Shown here piece after piece: positions 1 to 10,197 of a stretch of 64,000 nt of DNA. The position numbers were made by a program, and so were the translations under genes. Every line of letters begins with the position of its first letter. The stretch's first letter is position 1. Origin of the DNA: Diprion similis (lineage: Eukaryota > Arthropoda > Insecta > Hymenoptera > Diprionidae); assembly GCF_021155765.1 (NCBI RefSeq), contig NC_060117.1:2086501-2150500 (forward strand). The letters run 5' to 3'. Under the pieces are notes generated by a model. That model was not told the DNA's origin. It did no database searches and saw nothing but the letters and a program-made list of their open reading frames with translations.

Positions 1-382
1 CTCGTTACTCTCCGCTATTCTCGTACTCGTTCGTCGTCGTTCTCGCCTAGTCCTCGGTTATACGGGGATCGGGATGTGGGCGAGCCAGATGCTCTGCTCG
101 CTCAGCTCAGCTGCTTGCTAAAGAGGAAGGGAGAGAGAGAGAAAAAGAGAGAATTTCGTAAACCTTGGCCTTCTTCGTACCACTAGAGCCTAACTTCACT
201 TCGATATTCGACCATTTGCGCTTAGTCTTTTCTCTACAAGATGGCGCCGTGTTCGATCAAACCTTTGCTTTTTCATCGAGTCACGTGACTAGATTGTTTC
301 GTTACGTTTTTGTTTCAGTAACGGTTTTTTTTTTTCTCCTTTTCCTTTTGCATGGATTTGATCATATTTGTCAACACCGATC
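1..382 (+). promoter_or_regulatory. Upstream region and probable 5' leader of UQCC2/METTL15
   Basis: This stretch precedes the UQCC2 start codon and holds no gene of its own that I can support. Visible elements are a GC-richer, CTCG-rich first ~110 bases, a GA-rich tract near 125-155, the motif AGATGGCGCC at 239-248 (YY1- or CTCF-like core), and the perfect 12-bp palindrome AGTCACGTGACT at 279-290, whose centre is the CACGTG E-box bound by bHLH-ZIP factors. A pyrimidine-rich stretch ending TTTCAG at 316 could be a leader intron acceptor. ATGs at 241 (15-codon ORF ending at 288) and 352 would be upstream ORFs if transcription starts before them. The transcription start itself is not visible. 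Confidence 0.45.
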
Positions 383-438
383 ATGGCCGGTTATTACAAG
401 AAGTATCTCACGCTGCTCCAATCTTGGCCTTTGGATAA
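352..438 (+). other. Upstream ORF overlapping the UQCC2 start codon
   Basis: An ATG at 352-354 opens a 28-codon frame that ends at TAA 436-438. It overlaps the UQCC2 ATG (383) in a different frame and lies wholly in exon 1. Its start context is modest (T at -3, G at +4), while the UQCC2 start has A at -3 and G at +4. After its stop, the spliced sequence has no ATG in any frame until the METTL15 start at 1066. It exists as a uORF only if the mRNA leader reaches upstream of 352, which the sequence cannot show. Confidence 0.4.
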
Positions 439-1085
439 AGCTAAAGTAGGCAAGTGAGTGTTATCCACTTCCGTTTTTTTGAGAAGAACTGTTTTTTTTT
501 TTTCTTTCTTTGTCGTTCGAATATCAATCGGTTATACTAATGTTACGTAGCTGTTGCTTCTCGTCTTTTCTCGAGAATTTCATAACCTTCAAGGTAATCA
601 AAGTCGTCAACTTTTCGGTTGATAAGTCTCTGGTTGGATAGTTTGTATTCCAAAAAAGGCGGGAGATTCAAAATTTACAATCGTTCAAATTACATTTTGA
701 TTATTCCTCGATGCAATTTAATCTCAGAAACAAGACACCCGAGGAACAAACCATTTTTATGATTTAATTTCACCACAACAGGGATTTGGGCCAGCACATC
801 AGGGATCAGGTGAAACTGGCATTTTCCAAGGGCGATTTAAACAAGGTAGACGAGAAGCGCTGCGATTCTTACTACAATAGTTTGCAAAGGATCGCTACCA
901 ATCATCACGGAAAATTGCACAAGCGCACGCTCAACAGTACGGCCAGTGGCTTGACTGGGGACCAGTGCAACTCTGTACTATCACCAGAATTCCTTAAGTA
1001 TTGGAAAGAAGAGGAAAGTGGATTGCTGTCCAAAACGGCAAGGCTCTTCGGAATAAAACAGCGTTATGACTCTAAGGACGATTAG
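383..1085 (+). CDS. UQCC2: Ubiquinol-cytochrome c reductase complex assembly factor 2 (UQCC2, Cbp6-like)
   Basis: The coding exons are 383-453 and 782-1085, giving 124 aa (human UQCC2 is 126 aa). The intron 454-781 is GTGAGT...ACAACAG, and codon AA|G is split across it. The N-terminus MAGYYKKYLTLLQSWPLDKA, followed by KVGKDLGQHIRDQV, matches the family pattern of a small basic start, a WPxD motif and an R/KDLG block. Known role of the family: with UQCC1 (yeast Cbp3-Cbp6) it binds newly made cytochrome b at the mitoribosome exit and is needed for complex III assembly. The 383 start is chosen for its homology to the family N-terminus and its strong context. The protein has no internal methionine, and exon 1 plus exon 2 contain no other ATG in any frame before 1066. 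The last 20 nt overlap the METTL15 frame, so one transcript probably serves both. Confidence 0.93.
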
Positions 1086-2199
1086 TTGTCTCAATTCAAA
1101 TATAAATCTAGTTAATCTTAGCTTAATTAATCGTCATTTAGTCCTTAAACATGTCGCGCCTTGTCGCTGGCTCCACGCCGAGATGCAGAAAGAAAATGCG
1201 AGCGCGCTTCACGTGCCGGTCATGACTGACACTGTTTTGAAATATCTAGAACCGAAACCAAAGCAGATTTTCATTGATATGACGTTCGGCGCCGGAGGTC
1301 ACGCGACTAGGATTTTAGAATCTGCCCCAGACTCAAAGATTTTCGCGCTAGATCGTGACCCGGTAGCCCATGAATTGGCTCATGAATTAGCCGCTAAGTA
1401 TCCAGGTAGAATTATTCCTCTACTGGGCAGGTTTTCTGAGCTACCCGACCTCCTCAGAGAGCTTAAAGTCAGACAGCGAAGTATCGATGGTATTTTATTC
1501 GATTTTGGATGCTCGTCGATGCAATTCGACGTTGCGAATAGAGGGTTTTCGGTATCCAAGAATGGGCCACTGGACATGAGAATGGACGGTTTTAGGTGCC
1601 CGGAACAGCCAACAGTTGCCGACGTCCTCGCCAAAGCGAACGAGGAGGATTTAGCTAGGATAATAAAAGTTTACGGGGAGGAAAAGCAGGCTAAGAAAAT
1701 AGCCAGGGCTATAATAGAAGTTCGGTATTCTTTCAAGAAGCTTGAAACTACAAGCGAACTTGCTCAGCTAGTCGATTCGGCACTTGGCAGCGTACCGAGG
1801 CAAGACATGCTGGGCAGGTACACCAGCAGTGCGACTAAAACATTTCAGGCGTTAAGGATATTTGTTAATAACGAATTGAATGAAATCAATTACGGCATCT
1901 TTGTTGCTGAAAAGTATCTGAAACCCAGAGGCAAGCTTCTTACCATTGCTTTTCACTCCCTCGAAGATACGATCGTAAAGAGACATATTTCTGGTAATAT
2001 TTCTGGTGACGTGGCCAATACTCTGCCGCTTAGGTACGTCAGTTTCGGCTTGTGTCATGGGAAATACGAAGTTGAATCCCTGATGCAAAGCCCTTGGGAA
2101 ATGCTTCATAAGCATGTTATCACTCCAACCATCGACGAGGTCGAATCTAATCCTCGTTCTAGATCCGCAAAGTTCAGAGCTGCAATTTGCATCAAGTAA
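1066..2199 (+). CDS. METTL15: Mitochondrial 12S rRNA N4-methylcytidine methyltransferase (METTL15, RsmH/MraW family)
   Basis: A single-exon frame of 377 aa from ATG 1066. Family landmarks are in order: HVPVM (49-53), SAM-binding motif I DMTFGAGGHA (71-80), ALDRDP (94-99), FDFGCSSMQFD (125-135), GPLDMRMDG (147-155), YGEEK (193-197), ATKTFQALRIFVNNELNE (256-273), FHSLED (296-301) and NPRSRSAKFRA (362-372). METTL15 methylates a cytidine of mitochondrial 12S rRNA to N4-methylcytidine and supports small-subunit assembly; the bacterial homologue is RsmH. Residues 1-39 contain Arg, Lys and His but almost no acidic residues, as expected for a mitochondrial presequence. This favours the 1066 start, which lies inside UQCC2. 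The next in-frame ATG (1183, residue 40) would leave 338 aa with the full catalytic domain but no targeting peptide. No promoter or splice acceptor is evident between the two genes. Confidence 0.93.
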   Translation: MTLRTISCLNSNINLVNLSLINRHLVLKHVAPCRWLHAEMQKENASALHVPVMTDTVLKYLEPKPKQIFIDMTFGAGGHATRILESAPDSKIFALDRDPVAHELAHELAAKYPGRIIPLLGRFSELPDLLRELKVRQRSIDGILFDFGCSSMQFDVANRGFSVSKNGPLDMRMDGFRCPEQPTVADVLAKANEEDLARIIKVYGEEKQAKKIARAIIEVRYSFKKLETTSELAQLVDSALGSVPRQDMLGRYTSSATKTFQALRIFVNNELNEINYGIFVAEKYLKPRGKLLTIAFHSLEDTIVKRHISGNISGDVANTLPLRYVSFGLCHGKYEVESLMQSPWEMLHKHVITPTIDEVESNPRSRSAKFRAAICIK

Positions 2200-2248
2200 A
2201 GTATCGTCGTCGCGTATCGTGTAGCTGTATTGTAAACGTTTCTTTGTA

Positions 2249-2254
2249 AATAAA
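2249..2254 (+). terminator. Poly(A) signal AATAAA for UQCC2/METTL15
   Basis: AATAAA lies 50 bases after the METTL15 stop, in a short AT-rich 3' UTR. No equivalent signal with a plausible UTR lies between UQCC2 and METTL15. An AATAAA does occur within UQCC2 coding sequence (GGAATAAAACAG near 1051), but it is part of the frame. This supports a shared 3' end for both reading frames. Confidence 0.7.
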
Positions 2255-2423
2255 AAAACACACTCGATTCGAATTTTATGAATTAACTTTTTATCGTTTC
2301 TCCTGTATTTTTTTTTTTATCCAAATATTTTCCATCGATATTACGAGGAAATACAGTCATTTCATTGATGACAATAATTTCCCGGGTCGATTGAAATGAA
2401 CAAGAAATATAATGCGAAAAGTG

Positions 2424-2429
2424 TTTAAT
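2424..2429 (-). terminator. Possible variant poly(A) signal ATTAAA for MTHFD1
   Basis: On the minus strand ATTAAA occurs about 255 bases after the MTHFD1 stop codon. I saw no canonical AATAAA on that strand between the stop and this point. The assignment is tentative. The 3' ends of METTL15 and MTHFD1 converge in this 484-bp gap. Confidence 0.3.
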
Positions 2430-2683
2430 AAACATCAACAAATGAGCACTTAACTCACATCTAGAGTAATATAAACATAACATATATATATATAGAAAAA
2501 ATAATGAGCATGAGATAATTATGATGTAGAAATCGAATAATGCATCGTCTCTGCGATATATATTGAATATCCATGCTAAATTGCATTCAAGTTCTAACTA
2601 CGTGAATGTGTAAAGAAGAAAAGCGAGAAGAAAAACAAGGAATGGCTTAACATATCACGTTGTGTTTGAGTAATGCTTAGCGA

Positions 2684-5600
2684 CTAAAACAATCCTTCTA
2701 TCTCGTCCGTTTCGCCGTTCCAATCCATGTCATAGATGCTGGGTCTAGTCGGTAAACCGGGCATCCTCATAATCTGGATAAAAAGTAGATAAAAAGTTCG
2801 ATGAAAATCTGAACGATTAATTTCTCCCAAAAATCGTGAGGAAACTTTTTTTCCCAATATAATTTCAAACAGAAATGACTCACCTCGCCCACCATAGGGA
2901 CGACAAATCCTGCACCGACCGATACAAATATGTCCGTTATCTCCAGGGTGAATCCAGTCGGAGCTCCCTTTATCGCAGCGTCGCCGGTAAGAGAATTCGA
3001 AGTCTTAGCCATGCATAAAGGCAGCTTGTCGTAGCCAAGTTTAGTGTACTCTTCAATTTTCTGCTTCACCTGAAACACGAGGGTAAATTTTTCAGTGACT
3101 CAAGTGTAAAGAATAATTTTTTTACCTCGACGTTTAGTGCAAAATGAATTTGTAAACCTAAACTTACCTTATCGACTAGAACGACTTGACCAGCGCCGTA
3201 CATTTCTTTCGCAATGATATTTATCTTCGCTTCGATTCCAGTGTTAAGATCGTACAGTAGCTTGAAGTCACTCGGCTTTTTAGTGGCAGCAATAACTGCG
3301 TCGGCTAATTCTACCGCGCCTTCTCCTCCTTTCGCCCAGTGAGTGCAAATCACTGCATCCGATGCACCTGTAGCCAAAGCGGCTTCCTTGATCAAATTCA
3401 ATTCTGCTTCCGTGTCGGTCCTGAGGAGAAAAGTAACGGCAATTAAGTTTTACTCGGATTATATAACTTCTCAAATCATCGTGCTAACTAACGTCTCCTT
3501 AAGTAAAACTTACGCGTGACTATTGATCGCCACTACAACAGGAACTCCAAACTTAGTTCCATTGCTGATGTGCTTTATGAGATTCGGCAAACCCTTTTTG
3601 ATTAGCTCCAAGTTCTCCGTAACGTATTGGGGCTTCAACGGCGCTCCTGGAGTGACCGCAGGACCTCCTCCGTGCATTTTTAGAGCCCTGACAGTCGTCA
3701 CTAGTACAACAGCGTTAGGAACGTGTCCCGAAGTGCGACACTTTATGTCAAAGAATTTCTCCATCCCAATGTCTGAGCCGAAACCAGCCTCCGTCACTAC
3801 AAATCCGTTCGACCCGACTAATTTCAGTCCAATTGCGTCTGCTATTATCGACGAACAACCATGCGCTATATTTGCAAACGGTCCAGCGTGCACCAGCACC
3901 GGCGTTCCTTCTATCGACTGCATCAACGTCGGCTCGATGGCATCCTTCAGCAGGACAGCCATTGCACCAGTGGCTCCCTGTCGTGGATTAAAGGGAGATA
4001 AAATATATCGAAGAGCTAACGGAGCAGTTTTAAATCCACAAAAAAATTCTTACAAAGTCATCGGCGGTGAGAGGCTCTCCGCTCTTGCTGAAACCAACCA
4101 CGATGTTCGCCAGACGATTCTTCATGTCCTCGACGTTGGTCGAAAGCGCTAGAATAGCCATTATTTCCGAGCCAACCGATATGCAGAAGGACGTCTCTCT
4201 GCTTTTTCCCTTCTCGGTGGGACTCTGACCTATCGTTATCTTGCGGAGGAATCGATCGTTCAGATCGACGACTGATCGGACCAGAAAAAAAGCAACATAT
4301 TAAATCGATCACTTCTTATTCTCAAAAGAGAATACGAATACGATAAAATCAATCTATACTTCGTTCTCACCTCTGGTCCAAGTGATATTTTCAGGATCGA
4401 TATCCAGCCTTGCGAATCGCCGTTGTTCCTCCTCGGTCAACGAGTTAGGATCAGTCTTCTTGATCCCAATTTTTTCAAGCCTGCGGAGTTGAATCTTTGA
4501 GAACTTTCTCTCTCCTTTAACGGTCGGTACGAGCCTGTCGAAGAGCGCTTTATCCGATTGCGTACTCTCGTGGAAATATCTGGCATCTATCTGTGCCGCC
4601 AAAAGATTATTCGCCGCTCCGACCGCATGGATATCCCCTGTTAAGTGGAGATTGAATTCCTCCATCGGTATCACCTGCGAGTATCCTCCACCCGCGGCTC
4701 CTCCTTTTACTCCAAATGTCGGACCCTGGCTGGGCTGACGAAGCGTAGCGAACGAGTTTCTTCCCTTGTGCGCCGACAGAGCCTGGACGAGACCGAGAGT
4801 CGTCGTACTCTTGCCCTCGCCCAGCGGAGTCGGAGTTATACCGGCGACCACTACGTACTTTCCATTCTCCTGGTCCTTCAAGCGTTCCAGAACTCGCAGG
4901 CTTATCTTGGCCTTTTTGTTGCCGTAGAGGCTGTACTCGCTGGGACTAAGACCGATCTCCTCCGCCAATACGCCAACGTTCTTTGGCTCTTGGCTCCTCG
5001 ATATCGTTATGTCGTTTGGTATCGGTTCGACTCTCTTCAGCGGCAGCGCCTTAAAGCTCCATGTTGAACTGAGCAGTTTTTCTGCGGAGCGAAGCGCCGA
5101 AATCACAGTGTTTTTCATCAGCATTGCAACCGTCATCGGACCCACACCACCTGGCACCGGCGTTATGTATGACGCAACTTTGGACGCCTCTGCGTAAGCT
5201 ACGTCTCCTACCAATCGTTGACCGCTCTTCTTTGTGGGATCTGGAATTTCAATGGAACTCGATGTTGAAATTCGAACGCTAGGAGGGTCGACGCCGATCT
5301 TGCATTCTTTGAAACTCATTGTTCGCAATAAAATACCTTACGATCGTCAACTACTAATTACCTGGTATGCTATTTATGCCGCAGTCGATTACAACTGCGC
5401 CAGGTTTTATCCACGATCCTTTGACCATTTCTGGCTGACCTATGCCGACGACAAGAATGTCTGCCTGAGAGACCTGAAATATTTTTTTTTTAACAAAACA
5501 TCAGCAAAATCTGGGAATCTCGACGTATTTGTATTTGTATTTGTATTAAATTCTTACTCACAACTTTCGGTAGATCCTTGGTCCTCGAATGACAAACAGT

Positions 5601-7607
5601 CACCGTTGCATTCTGCCATTTTAGCAGTTCTGCTACCGGCGTTCCGACTATTTTACTTCGCCCCAAAACGACTGCCTGTGCTCCTGATATTGGCACTCCG
5701 CTCCTGTAAGGAATCGTTGCAGGATTTAGAAAATTGTTATCTATAACTACGCTCAATAGTTGAAAGTTTTCTTTCTGGATTATAGCGTGCAAAATTCTTT
5801 CCATTTATAAATCAAATTGCAGTCGAGTTCTTGATCTAATTTCAAGGAAAAATTTATCGCTAAGGTAATCAAATTAATATCTACTGTTAAACTCACTTTT
5901 TTATTAGCTCGATACAACCGTTCGGAGTACACGGTAAAAATCCACTCATATCTCCGATCGCCACACGACCCTCATTGATTGTATTCAATCTGTAATCACA
6001 ATCACAGAAAACTTAGTTGTTATAATAACGCTGTGCATCTGCGTCTCATAAAATTTTTACCACATTTGCTATCGATCTTGAAAAATTTCTAAACGTAAAA
6101 GTTAACAAAATCAGAATTCTTGTTTCTTTGAATAAGATATTCTAATTCTCTTGTTGAATGTTTTTTTTTTTTTTTTTTTTCGTCATCTTGAACAATATTT
6201 CCAGTACAACCCTATGAAAAAAAAAAAAAAATAGTCAATTTTTTTGATACAGTCTATTATATACGCATTTTTTTTTTCTCTTCCTTTTCATACATCGTAT
6301 TAGCAAAAATATTTTATCCTACATCGATTATTCAACGTTATTACGTTATCTGATATCTATAATGTAATGCAATCCTATCGGGTGATTAAGATTTCGAAAT
6401 TAAAATCTTATATTATCAACATCGTTTGTATGTATGTAACAAGCGTGAATTTATATCTCTTTAAGTTTGAAGTTTTATAATGCTAATTACGCAACGGTCA
6501 TTGACGTCGATAAATTATTTACATACGTATATACGTACAACGTATACATGAATGTTAAAGGGCAATTGGTGCTCCGATTAGATTACCGCCAATCAATCTA
6601 CACGGTGTTCAAAAAATAAGATTCAAACATAATATACGATAAATCGAAGAAATAGAAGAACACAAGTCTTATTTTCCAGTAATACAAAAATTTTGCGATT
6701 TTCCATTTTTCTCTCTTTATAAAAAAAATTACAGGTGATTTAAGAATACGTTAAAGTAACAGTAACAGTAATAATAATAATAATAATAACAACAACAATT
6801 TACTCACCCGTCGACGTCTTTCGCGGGTGAAACTGTGTCGGTGATCAGATGAGAGTCGATTTTGTTTACGGAATCGAGTGGCATTTGAACAATTATTCCA
6901 TGAACGTTTGGATCGTCGTTAAGTTTGTTTATACGATTAATTAATTCAGTTTCTGTAGTTGTGTTTGGTAATTTAACGTGATTCGCATCGATCCCGATTT
7001 CACTCGCAGCTTTTATTTTCATACGTATGTAAACGTTCGAATCTTCCCTCCCGCCAACTTGGACAATTGCTAAACCAGGTGCGAATTTCGGTAGCTTTGA
7101 TTGCATCGCTTTTACATCTTGAGTTATGGCGGCGCGGATTTCTCTGTAATTGCGTAAAAAAAGAAAAATGAAAATTTGAAATGATCGTTATTTTAGAACG
7201 TTTCGTTCAAATTTTTTTTTTTTTTTTTTTTCTTGGGTTGGTATTTTCTTCGATATTTTGAATTCTATTAACGATAATAATAACAATAATAATAACAATA
7301 ACAACACAGTAATGGCGGTTATTTACACGCACAGCGATTCGCAATTGTTTATTTTATCTCACCGCCGTGTAAAATCCCGCGCGTTACTTACATAACCTAA
7401 AAAAAATTTGTTATATATATATATATCTATATAATATCTATATTCCAGTGAGGATTTTCTAGTTTTGATTTTTTATCATCCTTTTATCATGACTGGTTTT
7501 TAAATCTTCATGTTTTTCAATCGTTTCTCGTTTTTATATCTCTCCGATACTCACTTGGCTAATTCTGTGCCGGATAGCACGACGCCACGTGTTTCGGGCA
7601 GATCCAT
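2684..7607 (-). CDS. MTHFD1: C-1-tetrahydrofolate synthase, cytosolic, trifunctional (MTHFD1)
   Basis: Coding exons on the minus strand: 7607-7555, 7143-6808, 5989-5897, 5703-5562, 5473-5362, 5240-4371, 4271-4054, 3977-3514, 3420-3168, 3069-2884, 2773-2684. They sum to 2817 nt, or 938 aa plus stop (human 935 aa). All introns are GT-AG and all phases join. The enzyme interconverts 5,10-methylene-, 5,10-methenyl- and 10-formyl-THF and makes 10-formyl-THF from formate with ATP. The N-terminal dehydrogenase/cyclohydrolase domain (~1-300) has Y56/K60 of YxxxK, Q104 in VQMPLD, D129 in KDVDG, the NADP motif GRSKIVGTP (175-183) and PGGVGPMT (275-282). The synthetase domain (~320-938) has the P-loop TPLGEGKST (383-391), [14 protein letters not shown] (413-426), EFNLHLTGD (440-448) and [11 protein letters not shown] (898-908). 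The N-terminus [10 protein letters not shown] shows no transit peptide, so it is cytosolic. The intron 5990-6807 carries poly-T and (TAA)n(CAA)n repeats only. Confidence 0.97.
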
Positions 7608-8290
7608 TTTCCTTCGATTTATAATTCTGTAAAAATAATAAACAAATGATTTTAAGTATTCATTTAACCGTCCATAATCACTTGTCTTCGAAGAATATTT
7701 GTAAAAAACAATATATGACTTAAAAATTATCAGAATTTCGAAAAATTTGTTTTCTACATACTACTATTAATTAGGAAGATCGCTTTAAAATATCTAATTG
7801 TTACATCTTCACCGATTTTTATTGTTTTATTTTTAATACTCTTCCTTTTCTTTTATCCCTGTGAAATAAAAAAATCTCAAAAAATTAATCCAAAATTTAC
7901 CGTTAAACGGCTCAACTTTTTGTATTCTCGATCTTATTAGCAATTTATTATCAATTTCTTAACTACCTTCAAATACTTACTCAACTCTCGCGAGTATCAC
8001 AAGATAAACTCGACTACTACTCGGCTCGAGACTATGCTGAGCTGAGAAGACCTGTTTTTCTCTTTATCTTTCTCTCTCTCACTCTCCGCCTTCTAATCTC
8101 TTTATCACACACATTGTTTTCACACATGCGCACATTTCACACTCTATGGACTTGTGTATTGGTGGTGGCTAATCTGTAGGCGCACTTCGAACTACTTTAG
8201 AGGGGATTTGATTGCCTCATACGTTGTAACATGCGTTTAACATACACACACATTCGATGACCTGACGGGCAGCCATAGATTGGCGGGAAT
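7608..8290 (-). promoter_or_regulatory. MTHFD1 5' UTR, leader intron and promoter region
   Basis: On the minus strand the first coding exon is preceded by TTTTTACAG|AATTATAA, with the acceptor just above 7626, so a leader intron is likely. A good donor, GAGTTGA|GTAAGT, ends a putative untranslated exon at 7981, placing the upstream exon from 7981 to perhaps 8050-8150. Beyond it are a CT-rich tract near 8065-8100, short CA-type repeats and no recognisable TATA box. Intron 1 of the coding region (7144-7554) contains an (AT)n run and a poly-T tract. The transcription start is not determinable from sequence. Confidence 0.5.
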
Positions 8291-10197
8291 ATTTGAACGA
8301 CTGTTAATAAAAATTTTTTTGAATCGTTGATTTATTTTTTTATCACTGATTTATATCATCTATCGGTTTATCCAGTCGTTCGTATATTCGTTTTGGAATC
8401 TACTATAATTTAAATTCGTTTAAAATTTGCTTCAGTATTTTTTGATGGAAGAAATAATCGTCAGCAATGGGGTAAAAAATTTTTTTTTTTTACGGATTTT
8501 TATTAAGTATTTTGTTCACGTTTTCTTTAGAACTGTGAACAATTAAAAACAGAAGAAACTTACGAATCGTTAATTGCAAAAAACGAAATTATGTTTAGAA
8601 AAGTGTGAAGACAAGCTTACTTGAATGATAATAATCGTTTCGATACTTGTAGTAATCTTCCCATTCGGGTGAATGTAATTATGTATACGTTGAATTCGAC
8701 GTCGATTGAGTTTACAACATTAATGAACTAACGAGACGATAATTAAATGCGATTCTCGTCTTACCCCCAGCTGTTCGCGTTTGATTTAAGAAACTGAAAA
8801 ACAGAATCGATTTTATTCACTCACTTACGTTTCATTCGTTATCATATCATATATTTCTTGTGATTGTGTGATCAATTCGTATCGGCATTTCATGTCATTT
8901 TTATAACACCCACATGGTACGCGTGATTTGTTTGTCGCATTTTTTTATCCCATTATTTGCAGGGTTCTTATTTATCATTTTATTTTAATTCCAAGTCGCG
9001 TATCTAATGCCAAATATTGTGCAATTCTTGTCTACAACAAGACGATAGTTGGTTAGTTATTATTATTATTATTATTAGTTATCTTGCTCTCTTCTCGCAG
9101 AGATCAAGGCTGCGAAGCGAGAGATGCGTTCGCCTCGAAACACGTCTTTTACAGCTTCGACTATGTAAAGAAATATTGAAAATTAAACGCGAATAGATCG
9201 TTTCTCGTTTCGACTAGTTTTTTCTGTTTTTGTCTGTTTTTTTTTTATTTTCTCTTTGCCTTTGATTTATGTCATTGATTTCACGGATAATTTGAAATCG
9301 TAATGGCGGAAGTAATTTTTGTTTTCCTCACACTGTAGTCGAGAGCGATATTTGAAAATTTCATTTAATTTTTCTTGCAAATCTTGCAATTTTCTTAAAC
9401 GTACTACATATATATATATATATATTATCGTAATGATAATCATATTAGTTGCATACGTGTTCAATACAATTCAGTCAATTTCCCAATTGATTTGTTTTTG
9501 TTTGCTTTATTACGCGTGACGTACTACGAGTTGAAAATATTTTTATCGCGTGTCCAATCAGCAATTATTCACTAACGAGAATGATCGTATAATAAACATT
9601 CTTACCGATAAACAATTTCTAATCTGTTCGTTCTGATTGGTTTTTATCAAACTTGTGTATCGCATTTTATTGTATATGCAGAAGAGTTCAAATCCGCAAT
9701 TGAAAAAATCGCGTCTTTTTATCCGTAACATCGAATCAAATTTCAAATTTATTAATTTCACCAAGTTTTTCATTCGATTTTATAGAAAGAAGAGAGAAAA
9801 AAGAAAAGCAAAAAAAAAAAAAAAAAAAGTTAAATTTTTTTTTTATATCGACTTTTTGTATCTGGATTAGTTTCTCATCTTGCTTTCAGCGGATCGAATT
9901 CAACATTTGTGTATTTCCATTTAAAATCTAAAAGATACTTGGCACGGTGCGTGGATTGAAAAAAAAATTTGCTAAAATTTTTTTTCAAATGTATATACAT
10001 ATATATATATATATGTTGTGTGTATATATATATATAATAACTATATGCATATATATCACGAGTTTATATACCTATAATAATCCTAGGCTACACTGCAAAC
10101 TCGACCTGCGAAACTTCGCCGAGGTAAACTCGACAAAAACAGTTTTAGTTCTCCATCGTTAAGGTGTACGTCCTGCCAAACCTGTGTGTAATGTCTG
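8291..10197. other. AT-rich non-coding stretch upstream of MTHFD1
   Basis: I see no gene here. It contains (ATT)n near 9058-9077, (TA)n at about 9407-9426 and 9995-10050, and poly-A near 9810-9828. The short open frames are low-complexity or AT-biased and resemble no protein family. Confidence 0.7.

Noticed and set aside
165..449. 94-codon plus-strand frame covering the UQCC2 upstream region
   Set aside because: It is in a different frame from the homologous UQCC2 start, its hydrophobic residues come from T-rich DNA, and it matches no family.
3523..4152. 209-codon plus-strand frame (and 4645-5067, 5234-5746) antisense to MTHFD1
   Set aside because: These are mirror frames of conserved MTHFD1 exons; the minus-strand reading is a full enzyme with in-phase introns.
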